From Clostridiales bacterium (lineage in GTDB: Bacteria > Bacillota > Clostridia > Lachnospirales > Lachnospiraceae): a stretch of 34,554 nt of DNA. The stretch spans positions 1-34,554 of the forward strand of contig JAATFT010000064.1 of NCBI GenBank assembly GCA_015655075.1, read 5' to 3'. Numbering within the stretch: position 1 is the stretch's first letter; each line of letters opens with the position of its first letter. The notes under the pieces are model-generated. The model did no database searches. It saw nothing but the letters and a program-made list of their open reading frames with translations, and was not told where the DNA came from. The position numbers and the translations under genes are program-made. Positions 9,226-17,110 of this stretch are shown piece after piece.

Positions 9226-10128
9226 ATGGCAAGGAAAAAAGAATTTTACAGGTATCGATATATGTTCGTTTTAGCAATACCTGGTATGCTGTATTTTTTA
9301 GTTTTCAAAATTGCCCCTTTGTGGGGACTCTCCCTTGCATTCGTTGACTTTAATTCGTTTAAGGGTTTGTTCGGAAGTGAATTTGTTGGTTTTGGCAATT
9401 TTATCGATTTTTTCAACAGTAATAATTTTTATCTGATGCTGCGCAATACCATCGTAATCAGTATGATGAATTTGATTTTCTTTTTTCCGGCACCCATTTT
9501 ACTGGCCCTTCTACTCAATGAAATTAAAGGGGAACATTTCAAAAAATTGACACAGACAATCGTATACATGCCGCATTTTTTGTCATGGGTAGTCATTGCC
9601 GGTATTACCTTTTTTATTTTCTCAAGTGACATCGGACTTGTTAATAAAGCAATATTAACAAGTGGCGGAGATGCGATTGGATTTTTATCAAATCCGAAAC
9701 TGTTCTGGTGGTTTTTACTTGGGCAGACAACATGGAAAGAAATCGGATGGCAGTCCATTATCTTTCTTGCGGCGATTACACAGATTGATGTGTCTTTATA
9801 CAAAGCAGCAGAAGTGGACGGAGCGTCACGTATGCAGAAACTACGTTATATTACGCTTTCAGGAATCATGCCTACAGTGGTTACAATGTTTATAATCAGG
9901 CTGGGAACGGTTTTTGATGTCAGCCTTGATCAGATTCTCATGATGAAAAATTCATTCGTGGCTGATGTATCCGAGGTATTTGATACCTATGCATATACAC
10001 AAGGTATTATGCAGGGAAATTTAAGTCTGGGTGTTACAGTTGGTATTTTTAAAGGCATTGTCAGTATGGCATTTGTAATCACAACAAATGAGGTTATAAA
10101 GAAACTGGGTTATGACGGCATTTATTAG
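9226..10128 (+). CDS. Carbohydrate ABC transporter permease, LplB/YteP-like
   Basis: A 300-residue integral membrane protein with about six helices and the binding-protein-dependent transport signature EVDGASRMQKLRYITLSGIMP near residues 190-210, the cytoplasmic EAA loop that contacts the ATPase. Length and sequence style fit the LplB/YteP permease family, which works with a large lipoprotein binding protein and imports oligosaccharides. GAGGAAGG precedes the ATG. It is followed at a 9-base gap by the second permease. No ATPase gene is in this cluster; such systems commonly share a multitask MsmX-type ATPase encoded elsewhere. Confidence 0.92.
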   Translation: MARKKEFYRYRYMFVLAIPGMLYFLVFKIAPLWGLSLAFVDFNSFKGLFGSEFVGFGNFIDFFNSNNFYLMLRNTIVISMMNLIFFFPAPILLALLLNEIKGEHFKKLTQTIVYMPHFLSWVVIAGITFFIFSSDIGLVNKAILTSGGDAIGFLSNPKLFWWFLLGQTTWKEIGWQSIIFLAAITQIDVSLYKAAEVDGASRMQKLRYITLSGIMPTVVTMFIIRLGTVFDVSLDQILMMKNSFVADVSEVFDTYAYTQGIMQGNLSLGVTVGIFKGIVSMAFVITTNEVIKKLGYDGIY

Positions 10129-10137
10129 GGGAAAGGA

Positions 10138-11022
10138 ATGAGAGATAATATGTTTAAGAAGCGGAGAAAACTGAAACATTTCACAATTGGCGACTATGTG
10201 GTATATATAATCATCAGCTTTATCTGTATCCTTTTTATTGCGCCTTTTATATATGCTGTCAGTATATCACTGACAGACCCTGATGTATATGTGCCATTTA
10301 AACTGTATTTGTTTCCGGATAAGATATCGCTGGCAACTTATAAATATATTCTGTCAAATGCAAGCTTCATGAATTCATTTAAGAACACAGTATTTATTAC
10401 ATTTGTCGGTACACTGCTGGATTTGTGTGTAACTTATACTTTTGCATACGTTCTGACTAAGAAAAATATGCCGTTTCATAAACTCTTTATGGGGATGGTT
10501 GTCTTTACCCTGATGTTTAATGCGGGAATTATACCGAATTTTATGATGGTGAAATCACTTCATCTGATAAATAGCCGCTGGGCACTGATTCTTCCGGTAT
10601 TGACCAATGCGTGGAGTCTGATTGTTGCAAAGAACTTTATTGAATCAATACCGGGAGAAATCGAAGAATCGGCCAGGATTGACGGATGCAATGATATCCA
10701 GGTTTTTCTGCGTATGATTATCCCACTGTCAAAAGCTTCCATTGCCACACTTACGTTATTTTTTGCAGTCAGCCATTGGAATACCTATTTTAATGCACTT
10801 ATTTACTTAACAGATACTAATAAAAGGACATTGCAGGTTTATGTGAAATCATTATTGATTGATGCATCTACAACCGGGGTAGGAGTTGATGTGATGAATA
10901 TGCCGTCGGAAACAGTGAGGATGGCAACGGTTATTTTAGCAATGCTGCCGATCTTAGTGGTGTATCCGTTCCTGCAGAAGTATTTTGTCAAGGGAACTAT
11001 GGTTGGGGCTGTTAAGGGATAA
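10138..11022 (+). CDS. Carbohydrate ABC transporter permease, LplC/YtcP-like
   Basis: A 294-residue membrane protein with an N-terminal basic stretch, about six helices and the EAA-loop motif EESARIDGCNDIQVFLRMI near residues 175-195. This is the second permease of an LplBC-type importer and should form a heterodimer with the product of the gene upstream. Two ATGs are possible (10138 and 10150); AGGGG lies 5-6 bases from the first, so that was kept. Only about 30 bases separate it from the binding-protein gene, consistent with one operon. Confidence 0.92.
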   Translation: MRDNMFKKRRKLKHFTIGDYVVYIIISFICILFIAPFIYAVSISLTDPDVYVPFKLYLFPDKISLATYKYILSNASFMNSFKNTVFITFVGTLLDLCVTYTFAYVLTKKNMPFHKLFMGMVVFTLMFNAGIIPNFMMVKSLHLINSRWALILPVLTNAWSLIVAKNFIESIPGEIEESARIDGCNDIQVFLRMIIPLSKASIATLTLFFAVSHWNTYFNALIYLTDTNKRTLQVYVKSLLIDASTTGVGVDVMNMPSETVRMATVILAMLPILVVYPFLQKYFVKGTMVGAVKG

Positions 11023-11053
11023 AAATAAAGGAATTAAGAGAGGAGAAGTTAAG

Positions 11054-12604
11054 ATGAAGAAAAATGTATGGAAAAAATGTGGTTTATGTCTGGTAATGTT
11101 GTTAACTCTTTTGGCAGCAGGATGTAGCGGCGGAAAACAGGAATCCGGGGCAACAGAAGAAACCGGAAAACAGACAGAGCCGCAGCAGGAACCGTTGAAA
11201 ATCACAGGAATGGCTAATTTGTATAATCTTGCACCGGAAAAAGACAATGAATTCTGGAAAGCCATGGAGGAAAAGTTTAATGTGGATTATACGGTGGATT
11301 GGGTTCCTACTGATACCTATGAGCAGAAAATAGAGCTTGTGTTATCTTCCGGAGAGCTTCCTGACTTGATGCAGATACAGAATACCTCTGCTCCAAGCTT
11401 CCAAAAGGCAGTTGAAGCAGGAGCATTTTATGATATTACTGAATTATTGGGAGATTTCAGCGAATATCCTAATTTGAAAAATAATACGAATCAGAATGCA
11501 TGGGTATTAAGTAAAATTAAAGAGAAAAACTATATTGTGCCAAGAACCAGAGGAAATCTGGATTCCGGTCTTATGATCCGCAAAGACTGGCTGGATGAGC
11601 TGGGGCTTAAAGTACCGGAGACAATGGAAGAGTTTAAAGACACCATTACAAAAATTGTTCAAAGTGATCCGGATGGAAATGGCGCTAACGACACAATTGG
11701 CTTATTGCTGGGCGTGGAAAATATGGATGGTTTCTGGCCGGCGGCATTTGGAACCAGGGATATAGAAAGAGATGCGGATGGGGGCATTATCTATGAACGC
11801 CTGACTGATAAATATGCAAATTATGTCGATTACATGAGAGAACTTTACAGTAATGGTGCAGTTGCCAAAGAATTTGCATTAATCAAAGGGCAACAGGCCG
11901 AAGAACTGTTTTTATCAGGAAAGAGCGCTACTTATGTAAAAAACGCCTGGCATTTATACCGGCTTAATGAAGAATGCAAAAAAACGGATCCCAATGCGGA
12001 AGTTGTACTTATCCCGTATTTAAAAGGGCCTGACGGTTATGCACATATCTATGATCTGGGTTATTTCGGCGGCATGGCTATTTCGGCAAAATGCAGTGAA
12101 GAGAAAGTAAAACAGATTCTTAAATTTTTTGATGCTACCTGTGCGGAGGAAAATTACAATTTTGTAAACTATGGAATTGAGGGTGTTCAATGGACGATGG
12201 TAGATGGGACCCCGACTCTTACGGAAAGAGGTGAACAGGAGGTTACGAATTCTTTTAACGCACCTTTTATATTCGCTGCCAACGAGTTCGCGAAAGTAGA
12301 CAGTCCCCTTGCAGATAAAGCGTTCAATGAAAGTACCAGAGAAACCATGAAAAAGCTTTATACAATGGGAGGAACCGGCGGTAAGATTGATAAATTTAAT
12401 GTACTTCAATCCAACACGTGGACGAATATTTGGGCACAATGTACGGATGAATTTGCTTCCATGGAAACGAAAGCTATCTCTGGAGCTATTACAAAGCAAG
12501 AGTTTAGGGACTATCAGAAAAAATTAAGGGAAAATGAAGATTTTAAGAAGGCGTTCCAGGAATTTTCACAGAGTTATGAAGAATTTTTCGGAGATGAACA
12601 GTAG
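11054..12604 (+). CDS. Extracellular solute-binding lipoprotein (LplA/family 1-like)
   Basis: The 516-residue product starts with a basic segment, a hydrophobic core and a lipobox LAAGC with the lipidated Cys at residue 24, so it is a membrane-anchored lipoprotein. The remainder resembles large oligosaccharide-binding proteins of the LplA/YtcQ group, including LVLSSGELPDLMQI and the extended C-terminal lobe. AGAGGAG precedes this ATG; the longer frame from 10985 overlaps the permease gene and was rejected. It is the substrate-capture component for the permeases encoded just upstream. The bound sugar is unknown. The high level of binding protein needed could be supplied by the promoter at 9162-9190. 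Confidence 0.92.
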   Translation: MKKNVWKKCGLCLVMLLTLLAAGCSGGKQESGATEETGKQTEPQQEPLKITGMANLYNLAPEKDNEFWKAMEEKFNVDYTVDWVPTDTYEQKIELVLSSGELPDLMQIQNTSAPSFQKAVEAGAFYDITELLGDFSEYPNLKNNTNQNAWVLSKIKEKNYIVPRTRGNLDSGLMIRKDWLDELGLKVPETMEEFKDTITKIVQSDPDGNGANDTIGLLLGVENMDGFWPAAFGTRDIERDADGGIIYERLTDKYANYVDYMRELYSNGAVAKEFALIKGQQAEELFLSGKSATYVKNAWHLYRLNEECKKTDPNAEVVLIPYLKGPDGYAHIYDLGYFGGMAISAKCSEEKVKQILKFFDATCAEENYNFVNYGIEGVQWTMVDGTPTLTERGEQEVTNSFNAPFIFAANEFAKVDSPLADKAFNESTRETMKKLYTMGGTGGKIDKFNVLQSNTWTNIWAQCTDEFASMETKAISGAITKQEFRDYQKKLRENEDFKKAFQEFSQSYEEFFGDEQ

Positions 12605-12630
12605 ATGAACAGTAAAGGAGAGGATTAATT

Positions 12631-13926
12631 ATGTATATGAAAGAGGTTGCCGCAAGCTTATATCCATGGGATCTGGCGAATCAGACAGCGGAGGTCTGTG
12701 TGGATAATCTGGTTAAGCACAGTAATGTAAACAGTGTCTATCTTGTCGGGGTTATGCATAAAGAAAAACGTCCGTTAACGAGTTTATTTTATACCTTAGA
12801 TCCGGTAAGAAAATATTATCTTCCGGAAAATAGCAGGGTGTACTATTACGTAGACCCGGAGGATTTTTCTAATACAAAAATGAAGCCTGATTTTACGGAG
12901 CGGGAATTCCTTAAGGAGAAAGACTGGCTGGACGATTTAATCCGCTGCGCCAGAGATAAAGGGCTGAAAGTAGGAGTGGAAATCTCTCATACCTTTTATG
13001 ACACTAAAAAAGCAGCGGAAAATAATCCGGAACTTTTACAGAAAGATATTTATGGAAAGGCAATTGATAAATTCTTCTGCAGTAATAATCCGGACGTACA
13101 CGAATATATGAAAGCACTGTTTCTTAGTTCAGTTAAACATCATGACGTTGATTTTATTCAAACATGTATGATGCTGTTCAATGAAGGAAAAGCGGTGGAG
13201 CAGCCTTGGTTCTTAAAAGAAAAGGATCCGGAAAACCGCCTTGGCCATCTTCTGGGAATACTGCGCGGCGGGTGCTTTTGTGAGCACTGCGGAGCAAAAG
13301 CAAAAGCAATGGGGTATGACTGGGATAAGATAAAAAAGGTCTTAAAAGAACTTGCAGATACGGCCAATTCGGTTTGTCATGGTAATATAGAACATATCAT
13401 GGATAATCATCTGCTGCTTGGAAGCAATCTTACAGATGCAGGGTTTTTGTTAGAAAATCCGTCTCTTTACCAGTGGATGGAATTCAGAATGAAATGTATT
13501 ACGGAATTGTTTGCGGATATCTATCAATCTATAAAAGCGGTTAAACCCGGCGTAGAATTCAGATATAATAATTATCTGAGGTTTCCGGAATATGCGGGAC
13601 TTGATTTTAAAGCGGTTAAGGATTACGTGGATTCGATCAGGGATTCCGATTATTCAGAGCAGACAGGAGCGAAGGATAATTTCCGGTATAAACAGAATAC
13701 GATACTGAAGATACGCAGGGGAATCGGATGCGAAAAGCCAATTATAGCGGCATTTGCCTGCAGACCGAATGCAACCCCGGAACTGATTAAGGAAAGTTTT
13801 AAGGTACTTAGTACATTAGGTATTGATGGATTATCACTTGGACATTATGACGGCTCAACCATTGAGCTCTTAGATGCCGTGAAAGATGGCATGCTGCAGG
13901 CAGGAATGGAACTATGTACAAAGTAA
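12631..13926 (+). CDS. Unassigned protein, probable TIM-barrel glycoside-hydrolase-like
   Basis: A 431-residue protein without a signal peptide. The pattern of strand ends such as VGVEISHTFYD, VDFIQTCMM, GVEFRYNNY and PIIAAFACRPN, ending with DGLSLGHYDG, suggests a TIM barrel. A compact Cys cluster CFCEHCGAK near residues 215-223 resembles the Cys-rich loop seen in several uncharacterised barrel glycosidase-like families, where a metal may be bound. I do not recognise a defined family. Its position between the sugar-binding protein and the regulator gene, with which it overlaps by 13 bases, suggests a cytoplasmic role in breaking down or modifying the imported glycan. Function is inference from context. 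Confidence 0.6.
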   Translation: MYMKEVAASLYPWDLANQTAEVCVDNLVKHSNVNSVYLVGVMHKEKRPLTSLFYTLDPVRKYYLPENSRVYYYVDPEDFSNTKMKPDFTEREFLKEKDWLDDLIRCARDKGLKVGVEISHTFYDTKKAAENNPELLQKDIYGKAIDKFFCSNNPDVHEYMKALFLSSVKHHDVDFIQTCMMLFNEGKAVEQPWFLKEKDPENRLGHLLGILRGGCFCEHCGAKAKAMGYDWDKIKKVLKELADTANSVCHGNIEHIMDNHLLLGSNLTDAGFLLENPSLYQWMEFRMKCITELFADIYQSIKAVKPGVEFRYNNYLRFPEYAGLDFKAVKDYVDSIRDSDYSEQTGAKDNFRYKQNTILKIRRGIGCEKPIIAAFACRPNATPELIKESFKVLSTLGIDGLSLGHYDGSTIELLDAVKDGMLQAGMELCTK

Positions 13927-15368
13927 TATTAGTGGACGATGAGATATGGTCACTGGAAGGCCTGGATGCCTCCTTTGATTGGGAAAAGAAAGGCTTTCAG
14001 GTTATCGGTAAATATACCGATAGCCTGAAAGCAATTTGGTATATAAAAGAGCAAAAGCCGGATGTGGTCTTTACGGATATCAGAATGCCGGATATGACAG
14101 GCCTTGAAATGATGCGGGAAATCAGAAAAGCCGGTCTTAATGTGGAGTTTATTATTGTAAGCGGCTATGCGGAATTTGAATATGCAAGAGAGGCAGTACG
14201 GCAAGGGGTATATGATTTTCTTTTGAAACCGGTTGATATGGATGAGACGGATTTAATTTTGGATAGGCTAAGAGAAACCATGGACCGCAAGCGGTATGAG
14301 GAAGATGAACTGTTGCTGCAGCATATTTTGTATGAGGATAAATATGATGCGGGGCTTCGTCCCCTTGCGGCTTGTGAAAGAATTCAGGCAGCCTCTGCTA
14401 ATATGGCGGTATCCCAAATTCCATTTTCAGCACTTTGGGAACCGGTATTATCCACAGGGCGTCTTTATGCCGAATTCAGATTATCCGAAAGTAAGAGAAT
14501 TCTTTTATATGAGGCATTTGATAAAGAAGCGGAGGATAGGTGGATTGGGCATCTGGATCAATTGGCTTCAGGAAACGGTTATATTGGAATAAGTTCTGTT
14601 GATACATTGGAAAATGTCCGGATATTGCTGAAAGAGGCTATCCTTGCATCGTCGGGAAATTTTATCGGAAAAAGAACCGGAGTGACATTGTATATGGAAA
14701 CAGTTAATCCGTATTATGAAACCTATGGAAAAAAGATTTGCTCAGCCATATTGGAAAATAAGTATGAAGAAGCCTGCAGGATATTGGATGAAATTACCGA
14801 ATTGGTAAAACATGAGGATTTAGGTATTATTTATATTGTAAGGTTATGGAACCAAATTGCTATTTTGCTTCATGAGAACCTTACCGGAGGAAAACGGGTA
14901 AAGATAGAATACTTTGATTTTTTCCAGATAACCAGGAGATTTGTGAATCTGGAGTCACTCTGCCGGTATATTAAAATAGAAATAGCAGAAATCTTAATCT
15001 GTCAGAAGAAACAGATAGAAACCCATAAGGACTATAATGAAAATTTTATGCGTTTACTCAAATATGTGGAAGAGAATTATGGTGAAAAATTAAATTTAAA
15101 TACATTGGCAGAACAATTTTATCTGAACATGAGTTATTGTTCGGAATTGTTTAAAAAGGTGACGGGGCTTACTTTTTCTGACTATGTTACCAAAATCCGT
15201 ATGGAAAAAGCTGCAAAACTGCTGTCTTCCGGTAACTACAAGATTAAGGATGTTGCAGAGATGACAGGATATAGTGATGCTTTTTATTTCAGCAAGGTTA
15301 TGAAAAAATATTATGGGGTAACTCCTGCCTGTTTTTTTCTAAGATCAGATCAAAAAAGAATGTTGTAG
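13914..15368 (+). CDS. YesN-type response regulator with AraC DNA-binding domain
   Basis: The 484-residue product begins with a receiver domain (acidic pocket D8, D9; phospho-acceptor D55 in VVFTDIRMP; conserved Lys in LLKPVD) and ends with an AraC/XylS double helix-turn-helix (about residues 385-480, including LNTLAEQFYLNMSYCSELF and IKDVAEMTGYSDAFYFSKV). The middle 250 residues are a linker without a recognised domain. This is the YesN architecture, the normal partner of YesM-type kinases, here the gene at 7417. Translation probably starts within the previous gene, from ATG at 13914 with AGGAA upstream, giving tight coupling. It should activate the sugar uptake and catabolic genes of this cluster. 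Confidence 0.92.
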   Translation: MYKVILVDDEIWSLEGLDASFDWEKKGFQVIGKYTDSLKAIWYIKEQKPDVVFTDIRMPDMTGLEMMREIRKAGLNVEFIIVSGYAEFEYAREAVRQGVYDFLLKPVDMDETDLILDRLRETMDRKRYEEDELLLQHILYEDKYDAGLRPLAACERIQAASANMAVSQIPFSALWEPVLSTGRLYAEFRLSESKRILLYEAFDKEAEDRWIGHLDQLASGNGYIGISSVDTLENVRILLKEAILASSGNFIGKRTGVTLYMETVNPYYETYGKKICSAILENKYEEACRILDEITELVKHEDLGIIYIVRLWNQIAILLHENLTGGKRVKIEYFDFFQITRRFVNLESLCRYIKIEIAEILICQKKQIETHKDYNENFMRLLKYVEENYGEKLNLNTLAEQFYLNMSYCSELFKKVTGLTFSDYVTKIRMEKAAKLLSSGNYKIKDVAEMTGYSDAFYFSKVMKKYYGVTPACFFLRSDQKRML

Positions 15369-15730
15369 CCGTACCAGGTAATGGAGATGCTGCAGACTCT
15401 GTATGCCGACAACTGCGGCGGCGACTAAAGTGCTTTGGCAAAATATTATGCAAAAATTTAGGATACCGTAATAGGAGAATAAAAATTGGAGTAAAGTGTA
15501 TTATTTGAAATGCTGCTTAAGCGACATTTTTTCACCGTTCATGAGGAATTCATAGTCCTGTGCCAAAATTATTAAATCACAAAACCGAACCGTACGCTAA
15601 GCGGTATATTAATGCATAAGATAGAGACCGCGAAATAAACTCTGTAAATTATGTAGTACTTATAGGTTTTCTATGATAAAATATAAAATCATAGGAGGCC
15701 TATTATTTTGCCTATATATAGCGAAAAAAT
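15369..15730. other. Intergenic region with imperfect inverted repeat (15663-15702)
   Basis: About 360 bases without a supported gene. A short frame near 15379 ends at GGD and looks like a remnant. An imperfect inverted repeat runs ATAGG (15663-15667), CTATGAT (15671-15677), ATCATAG (15688-15694), CCTAT (15698-15702), followed by TATTTTG. It could be a weak terminator for the cluster upstream or a protein-binding site. Confidence 0.4.
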
Positions 15731-15789
15731 CCTATTGTCTTTATCGTTAGTATAAAGTTATAATAAATACGAACATAAAAGACAATAGG
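15731..15789 (+). promoter_or_regulatory. abiEi promoter bracketed by inverted repeat (candidate autoregulatory operator)
   Basis: TTGTCT (15735-15740) and TATAAT (15759-15764) spaced by 18 bases form a promoter. Arms CCTATTGTCTTTAT (15731-15744) and ATAAAAGACAATAGG (15775-15789) are inverted copies differing by one extra base; the left one covers the -35 and the right one the expected start site. AbiEi antitoxins are known to repress their own promoter through inverted repeats, so this is the natural operator. Confidence 0.7.
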
Positions 15790-15799
15790 GGTATTTGAA

Positions 15800-16393
15800 A
15801 TGAATTACGAGCATATTCATGAATTATTTAAAAAGAATAATGGAATTTTGGAAGCGAAGCAAGCTGTAGAATTAGGCATTGATAATAAAGTTTTGCAACG
15901 AATGGTGGAAAAAGGATATATTGAACGAATCGGCAGAGGGTTATATCTTGATGCGAATTATATGGAAGATGAGTATGTTGTTGCGCAGTATAGATGCCGA
16001 AAAGGTATATTCTCACATGAAACAGCATTGTTTTTTCATGATCTAAGTGACAGAACCCCATTTCAGCTTATGATGACAATTCCGGCCGGATATAATACAA
16101 GACTTCTTAAGGAAACTGATAAGTATAAGTTTTTTTATTGTAAGCAGGACTATTATGAAATCGCAATTACACAAGGAAAAACTGCTCATGGAAATCAAAT
16201 CAAGATGTATGATAAGGAAAGAACCATCTGCGATTGTATCAGGAAAAAAAACAAGCTGGATGCTGATATGGTGGTCATGTCAGTGAAAAAGTATATGAAG
16301 GAGCCTGGGTCGGATTTTGCTAAGCTATTGAAATATGCTGAAATTTTCAATATCAGAGAACAGGTAAAACAATACATGGAGGTGCTGGCATGA
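15800..16393 (+). CDS. abiEi: AbiEi-type antitoxin / transcriptional autoregulator
   Basis: A 197-residue protein with an N-terminal winged helix (EAKQAVELGIDNKVLQRMVE, then YIERIGRGLYL) and the C-terminal AbiEi antitoxin domain, including GIFSHETALFFHDLSD and YDKERTICDCIR. In type IV AbiE systems this protein counteracts the AbiEii nucleotidyltransferase toxin and represses the operon. The start is preceded by TAGGGG. The toxin gene overlaps its stop codon (ATGA) but is cut to 34 codons, so this antitoxin is now an orphan unless a toxin is encoded elsewhere. The protein itself appears full length. Confidence 0.88.
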   Translation: MNYEHIHELFKKNNGILEAKQAVELGIDNKVLQRMVEKGYIERIGRGLYLDANYMEDEYVVAQYRCRKGIFSHETALFFHDLSDRTPFQLMMTIPAGYNTRLLKETDKYKFFYCKQDYYEIAITQGKTAHGNQIKMYDKERTICDCIRKKNKLDADMVVMSVKKYMKEPGSDFAKLLKYAEIFNIREQVKQYMEVLA

Positions 16394-16494
16394 CGATAAA
16401 TAGCCCGAAACAGTTAAAAGACTGGATAAGTAACATGGCTAAAAAGAACAATCTGGTGGCCAATACCGTGTTGCAGAATTATGAAAAGCATTGA
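16390..16494 (+). pseudogene. abiEii: Truncated AbiEii toxin (N-terminal remnant)
   Basis: The frame starts at ATGA overlapping the antitoxin stop and reads MTINSPKQLKDWISNMAKK, the typical opening of AbiEii nucleotidyltransferases, which are about 300 residues long. It stops at 16494 after 34 codons, just after the conserved LQNY, and nothing resembling the nucleotidyltransferase GS-DxD core follows. The toxin has therefore been lost by deletion. Confidence 0.75.
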
Positions 16495-16794
16495 GGATGT
16501 ATTGAGTTAATTGACATGTAAGAGGAAATAATTGTAATGAACAAGACCTTCAAAACAAAGTTAGAATTTGATGGCTTTTTTGTTTGTAATTTTGTTAAAA
16601 AATGAGATTGTATTAGCAGAAAATGAGAGTATTAATTTATAAATACTATATTGCAATATATAATAGCATGTGATAATATATATTAAAAGATGAAACATAG
16701 AAAAGTATTAATGATAGAATTTTTCTTATAAAAAATGTAGGTTTATATCGTAAAAAGAAATGCGCATATGAATCAGGCGGAAAGGAGTTGACAT
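16495..16794. promoter_or_regulatory. Intergenic region with palindrome and promoter-like boxes before padR
   Basis: About 300 very AT-rich bases. A perfect 14-bp palindrome TATATTGCAATATA (16647-16660) overlaps TATAAT (16659-16664). An extended -10 TGTGATAAT follows (16669-16677). Autoregulation by the PadR-like protein encoded at 16795 through the palindrome is plausible but inferred. No other gene was seen. Confidence 0.4.
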
Positions 16795-17100
16795 ATGAAT
16801 GCGCAATATAAAAAAGGTGTATTAGAATTATGTGTGCTTTCAAAATTAGTTGAGGCAGACCGATATGGATATGAATTGACAGAAGCAATATCAAAACAAA
16901 TGGTGATTTCAACAGGAACCTTATATCTTATTTTAAAACGCTTAAAAGATGATGCTTTTGTAGAAACCTATTTGGTAGAGTCTGGAGAGGGTCCTGCCAG
17001 AAAATATTATCATCTGACGGAAAAAGGAAAAGTATATCAAGCAGCCCAAAAAAAAGAATGGCTGGATTTTGTAAAAGCCGTGCAAGATATTATAGAATAG
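16795..17100 (+). CDS. PadR-family transcriptional regulator
   Basis: A 101-residue winged-helix protein of the short PadR subfamily: KKGVLELCVLSKLVEADRYGYEL at the N-terminus, the recognition helix with STGTLYLILKRLKDDAFVE, the wing and YYHLTEKGK near residue 75, and one C-terminal dimerisation helix. GGAAAGGAG lies upstream of the ATG. The next gene begins 10 bases after its stop and encodes a HAAS/DUF4097 membrane-stress-type protein. PadR plus HAAS pairs are common in Firmicutes, where the PadR protein represses the pair in response to envelope stress; the inducer here is unknown. Confidence 0.92.
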   Translation: MNAQYKKGVLELCVLSKLVEADRYGYELTEAISKQMVISTGTLYLILKRLKDDAFVETYLVESGEGPARKYYHLTEKGKVYQAAQKKEWLDFVKAVQDIIE

Positions 17101-17110
17101 GAGGATGGAT

